Shown here one piece after another: positions 27,473 to 35,693 of a stretch of 64,000 nt of DNA (the stretch's first letter is position 1; each line of letters begins with the position of its first letter). The translations under genes and the position numbers were made by a program. Source of the DNA: Streptomyces sp. DH41 (GTDB taxonomy: Bacteria; Actinomycetota; Actinomycetes; Streptomycetales; Streptomycetaceae); assembly GCF_029813785.1 (NCBI RefSeq), contig NZ_JARVKY010000006.1, positions 310,001-374,000 on the forward strand. Direction: 5' to 3'. A model generated the notes under the pieces. It ran no database searches. It was not told the DNA's origin and was given only the letters and a program-made list of their open reading frames with translations.

Positions 27473-28354
27473 GGTCCTAACAAAGGCGTTGGACGTGCCG
27501 GTAGGTGATCAGGCAGACGGCGAGGCCGAGGAAACCTTCGTGAATGTCGTCGCGTCGTTCCCAGCGGACGCGCAGGCGGCGGAAGCCGTGGAGCCAGGCG
27601 ATCGTGCGCTCGACGACATAGCGGAAGATACCCAGGCCAGTGCCGTGCGGCTCGCCTCTCTTCGCGATCACGGGGCGGATCCCTCGCTGCCAGAGCAGGC
27701 GGCGGTACTTGTCGTGGTCGTAGCCGCGGTCGGCCAGCAGTGCGTCGGGGCGTCGCCGGGGGCGGCCGGCCCGGCCCGCGACGGCGGGAATCTTGTCGAG
27801 CAGCGGCTCGAGTTGGGTGACGTCGCCCGCGGTTTCCGCCGGTCAGCGACACCGCGAGAGGGATGCCCTGTCCATCGACGATGAGGTGGTGCTTGCTGCC
27901 CGGCCGTGCACGGTCGACCGGGCTCGGCCCACTTTTGGGCCCCGCCGGGCAGCCCGCACGTGCGAGGAGTCGATCACCGCCCGCTCCCAGTCCAGTCGGT
28001 CCTTCGACCGCAGCCTCTCCAGCAACAGTGCATGCAGGCGGTCCCAGACGCCGGCCTCGTTCCAAGCCGCAAGGCGCCGCCAGCAGGTCATGCCCGAGCC
28101 GAAGCCGAGCTCCTGGGGCAGGTACTCCCATTGGATGCCGGTGTGCAGGACGAAGAGGATCCCGCACAGAGCCTGCCGGTCCGGCACCCGCGGTCTGCCC
28201 TCGACCTTCTTCGGTCCCGGCTTCGGCAGCAACGGCTCGACCAGCGACCACAGTTCATCCGACACAATCCACGGTCGCGACTGACGGTTTCCCATGACAA
28301 GACATACGAGACACCAGGCCAACAGTCTCATGATCAGCAGCTCTTGTTAGAGCC
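27473..28354 (-). mobile_element. IS5-family insertion sequence, 882 bp
   Basis: Imperfect terminal repeats: the left end GGTCCTAACAAAGGC matches the right end read inward, GGCTCTAACAAGAGC, at 11 of the first 16 positions. The single transposase gene fills the element on the minus strand. The right end lies only a few bases from the 5' edge of the 28.4-kb copy of the duplicated gene pair. Confidence 0.75.
27477..28295 (-). pseudogene. IS5-type transposase in three frames
   Basis: Frame 1 starts at ATG 28295 (MGNRQSRPWIVSDELW) and runs through DRLDWERAVIDSSHVRAAR. The plus strand TTTTGGG at 27933-27939 is C CCA AAA on the coding strand, a canonical -1 slippery heptamer; after it the -1 frame continues PVDRARPGSKHHLIVDGQGI as expected for IS5 DDE domains. 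Near 27840 a second shift, after SLTGGN, moves to the frame GDVTQLEPLLDKIP ... DYDHDKYRRLL ... VERTIAWLHGF. The first shift is probably programmed; the second is probably a mutation that kills the element. Confidence 0.8.
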
Positions 28355-28356
28355 AG

Positions 28357-28782
28357 TTAGGCCTGGCGACGATCACGCATTTCGGCTCTGACGCTGATCT
28401 TGTGACCGCAGTCGGTACACATGAGGGATGGTCGTCGAGGAAGATGCGGGGATGATTGATCACGGCCCCGCCGTCCTTCCGGCGTTGGTATTCGACGAGG
28501 AGCACGTACCCGTGCTCGTCGGTGGCGCGGCGAGCGCCGGGCGCTTCATGGTGGGGGGCGCCACCATCGTCATAGGCCGGGCGGGGATGGTGATCATCGC
28601 GGAAGCGAGTGCCGCGCCCGCCAGGAGCGGTGTGTGGAGCGCTGACGAGGTCCGTCTGATCGGGCCCGCACCGGCCCGGTCACAGAGCGGCTGATGGGGT
28701 CGCCCTGGGGCACGGACGAAAGCTCGTGGCCGATCCACATCGCGGTTCGCCTCAAAGGAGAGGTCCTGTACCTGGGCACTGC
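28357..28782 (+). repeat. Duplicated segment, copy 1 (partner 44474-44908)
   Basis: Starting at TAGGCCTG, about 425 bases are roughly 90 percent identical to 44474-44908, in the same orientation. The segment covers an upstream region, a small ORF and the first 28-30 codons of the next gene. In the second copy homology ends where an ISAzo13 remnant begins. Confidence 0.85.
28452..28694 (+). CDS. Small conserved protein, first gene of duplicated pair (copy 1)
   Basis: About 80 residues from ATG 28452 (MIDHGPAVLPALVFDEE), the start conserved with copy 2; an ATG at 28428 is in frame but its codons differ between copies. The protein is beta-rich with a glycine-rich hydrophobic core (MVGGATIVIGRAGMVIIAEA). 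The stop overlaps the next start (TGATG). Comparison with copy 2 shows mostly third-position changes, which supports coding. Function unknown. Confidence 0.6.
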   Translation: MIDHGPAVLPALVFDEEHVPVLVGGAASAGRFMVGGATIVIGRAGMVIIAEASAAPARSGVWSADEVRLIGPAPARSQSG

Positions 28783-29572
28783 CAAGCTGAGCCAGGCCGG
28801 CACATCCAACGGCGTTCTCACCGACTGCGAACTGCGCTTTGAAGCACCCTTGAGTCGACAACTCCTCAACCGGGTACGCCCACCGCTGCCCGCCGTGGAC
28901 CTGCCGGGCCTGGAGTGGCTCAGAAACGTGAACGATGACCGTGCGGCAGCGCTGGAACAGTTCGTCATCGGCTGGTACTCCGCCGCAGGCGCCACCGAAC
29001 CACCTGCCAACCGCTCTTCGTCGCGTCTGCCTGGTGGACTGAGGCAGCTGTACAGGCTCGCGAAGCAGCGGCCGGGTGCCCTCGGAACCCAGAACAGAAT
29101 CCTGCCCGAGTCAGACCTGCACACCGACCATCTCGGGGAGATGCTTGTCTTCGGCGCCGAGAACCAGGGAGGCTTCTTCTGGTCACTCCTGTGGACGCTC
29201 GACGGACCTGAAGCCGATCCGACTGTCTGGTTCCGTGAATTCGACGAGGAACCAGCTGCCGAGCAGGAACCGCTCAGCGGCTTCCTGATCCAGTTCTCTC
29301 TCTTCGAGGCTTCCATGGGTGCCGACTACCTGGCCCTTCCGCGCAGACTTACGGCAACACAGGTCGCTCAACTCACCCAAGCACTGCACCTTGTACCCCT
29401 GCGTCCCTTCTGGCCCTGGGCACCCACCCACTTCTACGTGGCCCCCGGCCTCGTGGTGCGCGTGAGCAACGAGGGCGGTGAGGAATTCGCTGTCTGGGCC
29501 GGCGCCACCCACCGAAGCGCCCTGGAACCGCTGGCCGACCTGCCCGTCGACTGGATTCGCTTCGACGGCTGA
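28694..29572 (+). CDS. 292-aa hypothetical protein, second gene of duplicated pair (intact copy)
   Basis: 292 residues, acidic and aromatic, with no signal peptide or membrane helix. The N-terminus (SSWPIHIAVRLKGEVLYLG) is conserved in the truncated copy at 44818. The middle and end (GEMLVFGAENQGGFFWSLL, EPLSGFLIQFSLFEA) look like the SUKH/SMI1-like superfamily of immunity proteins, but I cannot assign it firmly. It is translationally coupled to the small gene before it. An immunity or antitoxin role is an inference. Confidence 0.6.
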   Translation: MGSPWGTDESSWPIHIAVRLKGEVLYLGTAKLSQAGTSNGVLTDCELRFEAPLSRQLLNRVRPPLPAVDLPGLEWLRNVNDDRAAALEQFVIGWYSAAGATEPPANRSSSRLPGGLRQLYRLAKQRPGALGTQNRILPESDLHTDHLGEMLVFGAENQGGFFWSLLWTLDGPEADPTVWFREFDEEPAAEQEPLSGFLIQFSLFEASMGADYLALPRRLTATQVAQLTQALHLVPLRPFWPWAPTHFYVAPGLVVRVSNEGGEEFAVWAGATHRSALEPLADLPVDWIRFDG

Positions 29573-29927
29573 CGTCACAAGATCAGCGGCATAGCCCGTA
29601 TCTCCCCATCGGCAGCGCCAGTCTCCTCGCTCGGACGCTCGCCCCTCGGGCCCACGACCGCGCTCGCCTCTCTGAACGGGCAGCTGGGGCGAAGTGGTGC
29701 CCGGCTGGTCAGTCCCAGTCGGATGGCGGCTGGTCGACTCGGCCGCCTGTGTGGGACGTGGGGATGTGGTCGGGCGCACCACCTGGCGCGCTCCCGTCCG
29801 TGTGGTTCTGCGATCCGCCGGTCATCCACAGGCCGCAGCCGTCGTTGATCCAAAGTGGGACCCTCGCGGAAAGCCGCAGCAGCCGCGCCGGCGGTGTGCG
29901 GCGAGGCCGACAGGAGGAATCACAGCG
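29573..29927. other. Intergenic region before unknown operon
   Basis: 355 bases without a supported gene; open frames on both strands lack family signal. AGGAGG at 29912-29917 serves the next gene. No palindrome or clear promoter was seen. Confidence 0.4.
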
Positions 29928-30350
29928 ATGACGCAACCGACCATCACCGACCTCGCCACTGCCCTGGACGCCGACCAGGGCGACGCCGTGCTCGGCGCCG
30001 CCTGGGACGCCTTCGACGTCGTGGGCCGACTGGCGGACGTCCTCGCCTTCGACGAGGGCAGCGACGAGATGCAGGCCATGCTCGTCGGCATCAAGTGTGC
30101 GGGCGGCCGCCGCCTGCTGCCGCCGCCCGAGAACGGCCGGCCTCTGCAGACTCCGGCCGCGTCCCCCGTCAGCGCCGGGCTCGAGCCGTACGGGGAACTG
30201 CTGCGCCACGTCGGCGTGGCGCTGCGCCGGCTGGCTTCCGTACCGGAATACGCGGACGACGCGGAGCAGCTCAACCTCACGGCCGGCCACGCGGCAGCCG
30301 CCGCGAACCTCCTCATGACCGTCCGGCAGGACGGTGGCGGGGCCTCATGA
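29928..30350 (+). CDS. Unknown 140-aa helical protein, first gene of operon
   Basis: ATG 29928 has AGGAGG 10 bases upstream. The 140 residues are mostly helical and acidic at the start (ITDLATALDADQGDAVLGAA) with a Pro-rich centre (PPPENGRPLQTP) and a helical end. No catalytic motif, membrane segment or known family is seen. It overlaps the next gene by ATGA at 30347, so the two are coupled. Confidence 0.65.
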   Translation: MTQPTITDLATALDADQGDAVLGAAWDAFDVVGRLADVLAFDEGSDEMQAMLVGIKCAGGRRLLPPPENGRPLQTPAASPVSAGLEPYGELLRHVGVALRRLASVPEYADDAEQLNLTAGHAAAAANLLMTVRQDGGGAS

Positions 30351-31921
30351 CCGTCACGCTCGGAGAGCTCTACGACGTTCTTCACCACAGCCTCGAACAA
30401 GTCACGGACGTGACTCTGCCCGGAGACGATGTCTTCGCGCACGCCCTCGCGATCAGACAGCTCGACACACTCGTCGGGCACGTGAACCTCTTGCTCGGCC
30501 GGCCGGGGGACCCCATCGACGCCGCTGCCGGCGACACCTTCGGCCACCTCCGCCACGCCCGCCGTGCGCTCGGCGGCGCCGCCCGCTGGCTGCCGCCGGT
30601 CGCCCCGGACAGCGCGGCGAACGACGGCATGCTCGGTGCCGCGGTCCAGGCCGGCGGAGCGGTCATCGACCTGATCCGCGGTCACCGCGACGGCACCGGT
30701 GCTCCGATCACCCCGTACGCGCTCGCCTTCACCACACGCTCCGCACAGGCGTACCACCTGCACCACGCCTCCAGGATTCTCCATTCCACGAGCCGGATCG
30801 TGCACACCGTCAACCAGAAGCTCGAGCACCGCAACGCCTCGGTCAGGCTCCAGACCGCTCACGCCTCCCTGCAGTACGCGTCGGTCCAGGCCCGGCACCA
30901 CAGCGTCGACGCGGATCCGGCGCTGGCCGCCTTTCCCCAGGCTCTGCCGGTCATTCCGGTCCCCGCCCTTCCCACCGACCCGCTCACCCAGGCCGCCGAC
31001 CGGATCCGGGACGACTGCGAGCAGCTTTCCCGCGCTGCCTACGAGACTCTCCACGGCCGTTCCGGTCAGCCCCTCAGCGGATCCGACCTCCAGTCGATCA
31101 TCCGGTGGCGGTCCCTGGGCACCATGCTCGCCGGGCGACTCCTGGTGCAGGCCGCCGCCGAGGCGCCGAACGAGGAGGGCACGTCGCTCAGAAGATGCGC
31201 GGACGGCTTCCGAAGCGCCGGCCGAGCGTGGCGAGAGGTCCAGGAGCGCTGGGACCGCGTCGTCGACGTGGACGACCCCCGGGTCCGCCCCCGCCTGCCC
31301 CGGCCGAGCTACGAGATGATGCGCCGAGGCCAGATCTCCCGCATGCCGCGGGGAGCGGCCCCGCACTCGGCCGTGGAGATCGCACGCGCGTCAGTCCTCC
31401 GCGCGGGACGGCTCCTGTTCGGCGCCGACCGGGACCCCGACTCCGCGAGCGGCCCGCCCCGGACACGGCGGGCACCCGAGATCGTGGCCGACGCGGGAGG
31501 CGTCGCCGAACTGGCTCAGACCGTGTACCGCCTCACCGTCGCCGACTGGCGGATCGCGGTGGCCGCACCCCGGGCCGTGGCGGCCATCGAACACCGCCTG
31601 CTCACCGACGCCCCCGAACACCACCCCGCCGGCCACCCGTACCGCTTCTACCAGCTCCACGAACATCAACTGGACCGCCTTCGCACTCCGTTCCAGCATG
31701 TCTGCGCCGCTCAACAGGCCGCGGCACAGAGCCTGCTGTCCACCGCTGCGGCCATCGGCATGGACACCAGCCGCGCCGTCCTCGACGCGGCGGCTCATCG
31801 CCACATCACCGCCCGGACCTGGGCCCCGGTTCCTGCCGCGGCCCAGGCGGCGCAGGGCGCGATCGAGCGAGGGCCCGCCATGCCTGCGCCGGCCGCGCTC
31901 GGGAGAGGTGCCCGCCTGTGA
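30347..31921 (+). CDS. Unknown 524-aa helical protein, second gene of operon
   Basis: 524 residues, nearly all helical, with many His, Ala and Arg; no membrane helix or signal peptide. A region near 145-180 (AYHLHHASRILHSTSRIVHT) suggests a coiled or bundle fold. The protein begins GELYDVLHHSLEQVTDVTLP and belongs to a family I know only as hypothetical in actinomycetes, often beside plasmid or integrative-element genes. It overlaps both neighbours (ATGA, GTGA), which argues for a three-protein unit. A structural or DNA-packaging-like role is possible but unproven. Confidence 0.65.
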   Translation: MTVTLGELYDVLHHSLEQVTDVTLPGDDVFAHALAIRQLDTLVGHVNLLLGRPGDPIDAAAGDTFGHLRHARRALGGAARWLPPVAPDSAANDGMLGAAVQAGGAVIDLIRGHRDGTGAPITPYALAFTTRSAQAYHLHHASRILHSTSRIVHTVNQKLEHRNASVRLQTAHASLQYASVQARHHSVDADPALAAFPQALPVIPVPALPTDPLTQAADRIRDDCEQLSRAAYETLHGRSGQPLSGSDLQSIIRWRSLGTMLAGRLLVQAAAEAPNEEGTSLRRCADGFRSAGRAWREVQERWDRVVDVDDPRVRPRLPRPSYEMMRRGQISRMPRGAAPHSAVEIARASVLRAGRLLFGADRDPDSASGPPRTRRAPEIVADAGGVAELAQTVYRLTVADWRIAVAAPRAVAAIEHRLLTDAPEHHPAGHPYRFYQLHEHQLDRLRTPFQHVCAAQQAAAQSLLSTAAAIGMDTSRAVLDAAAHRHITARTWAPVPAAAQAAQGAIERGPAMPAPAALGRGARL

Positions 31922-32600
31922 GCCGACGCCCGCGCCACTCCGCTGCGGAGGCCAACGGCTCTCCCGCCTCCCGGCTCGGCTCTGCCGTGCTGCTACATGA
32001 CGAACGGCAGCAGCCCTCGTATCCGCCGGCCGAACCGGCCGGCGAGTCCGCGCACGTACGGCAGCGGATCGCCCGCCACCCTCGAGGAGGGGGGCGCCGA
32101 GCGCGCCCTGGCACCCACGAAAGAGGAAGCCCGGCAACTCGCCATGCCCGACGCCGAGGCGGCGCCGGAGCCGTCCGGCGAAGAGGCGGTTCCCGACCCC
32201 GTCGCCACCGGTGGCGAACACCTGCGGGCCATCGCCGAGGCCGCCTTGCTCCGGGCACGGCCGGAGAATCGGCCCGGCGCCCGGGCGAAGCCGCCGACAC
32301 CGGCGGAACGGAGCAACTCGCTGCGGGACCGCGCACTGGTCCAGGCCGCCGCCGCGCCCTCCCGGGAAGAGCGGGACCTGCCGCTGTGGACCGGCACCGA
32401 CCTGCCGACCGGTAGCTGGAGCAAGAAGGGCGGAATCCTCCACGACGCCTACGGTGTCCCGCAGTGGCGGCTCAAAACGTCCCCGGCCCCGGCCTCCGGG
32501 ACACAGACGCCCGCGAAAGCTCCCCCGAGAGCGGCCCGGCCGTCCCGGGAGCCGACACCTACGAACCTGGGCACTGGCCTGGGGCCCACCGGCCGCGTCG
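31918..32600 (+). pseudogene. Third operon gene, frameshifted
   Basis: GTG 31918 overlaps the previous stop. The first about 54 codons (SRRPRHSAAEANGSPASRLG) have good codon bias. Near 32080 the bias moves to the +1 frame, which reads TLEEGGAERALAPTKEEARQ and later TGSWSKKGGILHDAYGVPQW, a Pro/Ala/Glu-rich low-complexity protein. Around 32500 bias moves again. Either two indels have broken the gene or there are sequencing errors. The extreme end joins the TPR fragment that follows. Confidence 0.45.
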
Positions 32601-32604
32601 GTGT

Positions 32605-32942
32605 ACTCCCGCACCGCCAAGGTCCACGAAACCCTGGGAGACCACCGGACCGCCGCCGAGCAGTACGCGCTGGCCGCCACGGCCCGCCCGGCCGACACCT
32701 ACGCGCGTATCTTCGCCCTGGACCTGGTCGCGGGCGCGGAGATGCACCTCAAGCGCGGCAGCATCGAGCAGGCGTGCTCCACCTGGCACCGGGCCATCGA
32801 CCACATGGGCGGTGTCCGCTCCGTCCGCACCCGAAAGGCCGTCTCCCGCATGCGCGGCGACCTCGCACGCTTCCGGGCCCGAGGCCTGCGGTGCGTGGCC
32901 GAGCTCGACGAACGGGGACGCGACCTCCTCGCCGGCGCCTGA
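32605..32942 (+). pseudogene. C-terminal TPR fragment of an XRE/TPR-type regulator
   Basis: About 112 residues reading VYSRTAKVHETLGDHRTAAE, AEMHLKRGSIEQACSTWHRA and VSRMRGDLARFRARGLRCVA, the usual end of long Streptomyces regulators that have an N-terminal HTH and C-terminal TPRs. The front of that protein is missing here; the junction is near 32600. In other Streptomyces such genes often sit beside NUDIX or phosphatase genes, and a NUDIX gene follows convergently. A stand-alone HTH fragment is at 48772-49041. Confidence 0.6.
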
Positions 32943-32944
32943 CC

Positions 32945-33664
32945 TCAGCGGGAACCGGAGAAGCGGCGGACGACCGGCTCCAGGTAGTCAGCGTGCGGAC
33001 CGGCCAGACCGACCAGTTCGTCCGGTGAGCGCACCAGGGCGATGTCGTCGAGTTCGGGTTCGCGGCCCTGGGCGCGCTCGGCTGCCGCGACAGCGGCGAA
33101 GTCCGCGCGCAGTGATGCCTCAGGAAGGGCCGGGGCGAGGTAGGTCAGGCCGACACTGCCGTTCTCGCCGCGGGTGACGACCCACAGCCTCAGATCCTCG
33201 ACGGCCGTGCCGATCCCCAACTCCTCGACGAGCTCTCGCGCGGCCTGGCCCGCCAGCGCCGACTCGTCCAGCACCGCCCCGTCCTGGGGCGGCTCCACAG
33301 ACCCCCCGGGCAGCTGCCAGCGGCCCGGGGCGGTCGTCCAGGGCGACATCCTCGCCACCAGCACACGGCCGTCGTCCGTCGACTGGACGACGTTCACGAA
33401 CAACGAGGGCAGAGCGGTGGCGCCGGGAACGCGACGCAGGGCGTAATGCCGGTAGGTCACACGCACCCAGGACAGACGCAGACTGCGCGGGCCCATGCGC
33501 TCCAGCCCCGCACACGCCACCACAGGTCCGTCGAAGAGGGCGGGGTTCGCCCGGACCGCCATGTCCCACACCCGGTCCCGGGCTTCAGCGTCCCTTGGCG
33601 CCAGCGGCGGCTCCGCGGCTTCGGCCAGCAGGAGCCGTTCCACGTCGAAGAGGTCAGTGCCCAC
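32945..33664 (-). CDS. NUDIX hydrolase
   Basis: 239 residues from GTG 33664. The NUDIX box is recognisable as LPGGSVEPPQDG followed after a short insertion by ALAGQAARELVEELGI, with the conserved RExxEE helix present as RELVEEL. An N-terminal extension of about 80 residues is common in this Streptomyces group. These enzymes hydrolyse nucleoside diphosphates linked to another group; the substrate cannot be told from sequence. It converges on the TPR fragment with a 2-base gap. Confidence 0.85.
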   Translation of the reverse strand: MGTDLFDVERLLLAEAAEPPLAPRDAEARDRVWDMAVRANPALFDGPVVACAGLERMGPRSLRLSWVRVTYRHYALRRVPGATALPSLFVNVVQSTDDGRVLVARMSPWTTAPGRWQLPGGSVEPPQDGAVLDESALAGQAARELVEELGIGTAVEDLRLWVVTRGENGSVGLTYLAPALPEASLRADFAAVAAAERAQGREPELDDIALVRSPDELVGLAGPHADYLEPVVRRFSGSR

Positions 33665-33815
33665 GGGGGGGCAGTGTCCCGGTCACCGGCTCATCGTAGA
33701 ACTCACTCCAGACTTGACCGCCGACTTCACGTACACGCGGTTCCGCGAGCACCTTGCCCGGAGGCCACGTTCTGTCCGTGACGAACGAGATGTCTCACGC
33801 CCCGATCCTGCACTC

Positions 33816-33843
33816 TGCCTGCCTGCCTGCCTGCCTGCCTGCC
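33816..33843. repeat. TGCC microsatellite, seven units
   Basis: Seven perfect TGCC tetramers in an intergenic region; an eighth is broken by an extra T. Tetranucleotide runs of this length are rare in streptomycete DNA and can change length by slippage. No gene overlaps it convincingly, so a phase-variation role is unsupported. Confidence 0.9.
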
Positions 33844-34017
33844 TTGCCCGGGACGCGGTCGCCAGGACGGACTACTTCGTTGGCAGACGCAGAGGGCGTA
33901 GCCATTCGGCGCCGGCGAACGAGCCGAGCTATGCGTCACCTCGTGCCCTATTTGCCGGAATCTGCAAAAGTCACTGAGAACACGTCTCTACGGCCATAGA
34001 CTCGCATGTCAAACAGT

Positions 34018-34046
34018 CTGCTCCCCGCACCCGCGGGGATGGTCCC
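34018..34046 (+). CRISPR. Orphan CRISPR-like repeat (type I-E style), copy 1
   Basis: 29 bases, CTGCTCCCCGCACCCGCGGG followed by GATGGTCCC. The palindromic core CCCCGC..GCGGGG and GGATGGTCC tail match the repeats of actinobacterial type I-E arrays. No second repeat follows at the 61-base spacing, so it is a single repeat rather than an array. The AT-rich leader-like tract lies just upstream. Confidence 0.5.
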
Positions 34047-34052
34047 GCACAG

Positions 34053-34156
34053 AGCCTCCGCCAACTTGAATCCGCAGGTCAAAGGGCTGGTGTGACCGGT
34101 TCGCGGGGTGCTCACGCTGGTCGTGGGCGACTGTCTGAGGAGTAGATCGTCCGTCA
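34053..34156. repeat. 104-bp inverted duplication, copy 1 (partner 36705-36808)
   Basis: The 104 bases from AGCCTCCGCCAACTTGAATC to the GTCCGTCA end reappear in reverse complement at 36705-36808 with about 90 percent identity. Both copies sit next to a CRISPR-like repeat. Together they bracket about 2.5 kb holding the 150-aa gene, a dead IS and the TIM-barrel gene. Confidence 0.9.
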
Positions 34157-34212
34157 GGGGGACCTGCCGGCTCCTGCTCTCTGGGGCCGGGGTTCCTTCT
34201 ACGATCCGGTGT

Positions 34213-34665
34213 ATGGATCCCGAACTGCTGGAACGGATCACCTCGCGGCGTGAGGAGCTGGACGAACTCGAAGAACGGCTGGCCAAGGAGTTGGCGGAGG
34301 TGCGGGCTGAGCGGGACGAACTCGCTGTGGCCGAACGGGTCCTTGACCGGGTGAGTGAACAGCTTGCCGACGAACGTGCCTCGGCCGCGCCAGCGCCTGG
34401 GCAAGTGGGTGGTCGCGCGGTGATGCTGATTCCGCACCGCGCGCCGGACGTGGAGGAGAACGCGCTCCCGCCGGACTATCAGCGCATTCTCTCCGTCGTG
34501 CGGCAGGCCGCCGGACCGGTCATGGCCCGGCAGGTCGGCGAGACGCTGGGGGCGGACGTCAGCGTGCGGTCCAAGCTGGAACCGCTGCGAGGGAAGCTGG
34601 TCAGGCTGACAGATCGCGGCTGGCTGCGGAAGATGCCCGACGGCCGGTTCACCACCCGCCTATAG
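34213..34665 (+). CDS. Conserved 150-aa protein with coiled coil and winged-helix-like end
   Basis: 150 residues. The first 60 form a strong charged coiled coil (RREELDELEERLAKELAEVR). The C-terminal 75 (LPPDYQRILSVVRQAAGPVM, then ARQVGETLG and LVRLTDRGWLRKMPDGRFTT) read like a small winged-helix domain. I know such proteins as common unnamed Streptomyces accessory genes. ATG 34213 has no Shine-Dalgarno but TACGAT lies 7 bases before it, compatible with a leaderless promoter. A DNA-binding regulator of a mobile or restriction-like cassette is a guess. Confidence 0.7.
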   Translation: MDPELLERITSRREELDELEERLAKELAEVRAERDELAVAERVLDRVSEQLADERASAAPAPGQVGGRAVMLIPHRAPDVEENALPPDYQRILSVVRQAAGPVMARQVGETLGADVSVRSKLEPLRGKLVRLTDRGWLRKMPDGRFTTRL

Positions 34666-34740
34666 CCAGGCACGCCACTACTTGGCGGTGCGGTGCGGTG
34701 CGGGCGTAACCGGGTTGCCCCCGGTGGCCGTTGGTGCTGT

Positions 34741-35574
34741 GTGACGAGAACCCATGAGCGCGCCGAGGACACCTGCCCGCTTGTCTACCAGTGCCGTCTG
34801 CCGCTGTCCACGAGCACCGTCAACCACCTCGCCGATCTGCTGCGACGCCACTTGAAGGCGATACGGTCCAGATGGCGGGCGCTGCCGCCCGGAAGGATCG
34901 CAGTGATCGTCCTGGCCGTACTGCGTCACGACCAGCGCCTGGCCGATCTGGCCGGCGGCAACAAGGTGTCCGAGTCCACCGTCCGCCGCTGACGCGACGA
35001 ACTGATCGGACTGCTCGCCACCCAGGCGCCGCGCCTGGACCGCGCCCTGAAGAAGATCGCCAAACGGGGCGGGGAGGTGGTCCTGTTCGACGGCACCCTC
35101 ATCCGCACCCAGCGCCGCACCGGGAGAGCCGACCGGCGCAACTACTCCGGCAAGCACCGCAGTCATGGCCTGCACTTCCTCGCCCTGACCGACGAGAGAG
35201 GCCGCCTGATCTGGATATCCGCCGCCCGGCCCGGCTCCACCCACGACAACACCGCCGCCCGCCACGACCACATCCTGGCCCACCTGCGCGCCGCCGGGCT
35301 CGGGGTGCTGGCCGACCTTGGCTTCCGCGGCCTGGACAACGACTTTCGCGACCCCGTGGTCGTTACCGGCTTCGCCGCCACCCGCACCCACAAGCTCACC
35401 CCGGGCCAGAAGGAAGCCAACCGTGTCCTCGCCGTCGGGCGTGCATCAGTCGAGCACGGCTTCGCCCACCTCAAGAACTGGCGGATCCTGACCAAGCTCC
35501 GTACCGATCCCGCCCGCGCCACCCACCTCCTGCGTGCACTGCTCGTTCTGACGAACCTGGAAGTCAACCGCTGA
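34741..35574 (+). pseudogene. IS5-family (DDE_Tnp_4) transposase with nonsense codon
   Basis: From GTG 34741 the frame reads VYQCRLPLSTSTVNHLADLL ... VSESTVRR, then TGA at 34990, then continues in the same frame RDELIGLLATQAPRLDRALK, DGTLIRTQRRTGRADR, HFLALTDERGRLIWISAARP and ends TNLEVNR. The stop stands where this family has Trp (TVRRW), so TGG became TGA. Otherwise the DDE domain is intact. Terminal repeats were not identified. Confidence 0.85.
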
Positions 35575-35693
35575 GACAACACTGCATGGAATTCCCGGCG
35601 ACATCACCTTCGGTAGCCGCCCTCTGGCCAAGAACCCCGAGCGCGGCGTTGACTTGCTCGAACACCGCAACGGTCAAGTGAAGGGACACGGGC

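Larger units (their letters stand above)
33665..34212. other. Intergenic region with CRISPR-leader-like DNA
   Basis: 548 bases lacking a supported gene. It contains the TGCC microsatellite, then an AT-richer tract (CTGCAAAAGTCACTGAGAAC at 33962) that resembles the leader before a type I-E array, then a single CRISPR-like repeat at 34018, then a 104-bp segment that recurs inverted at 36705. No cas gene is present. Confidence 0.5.
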
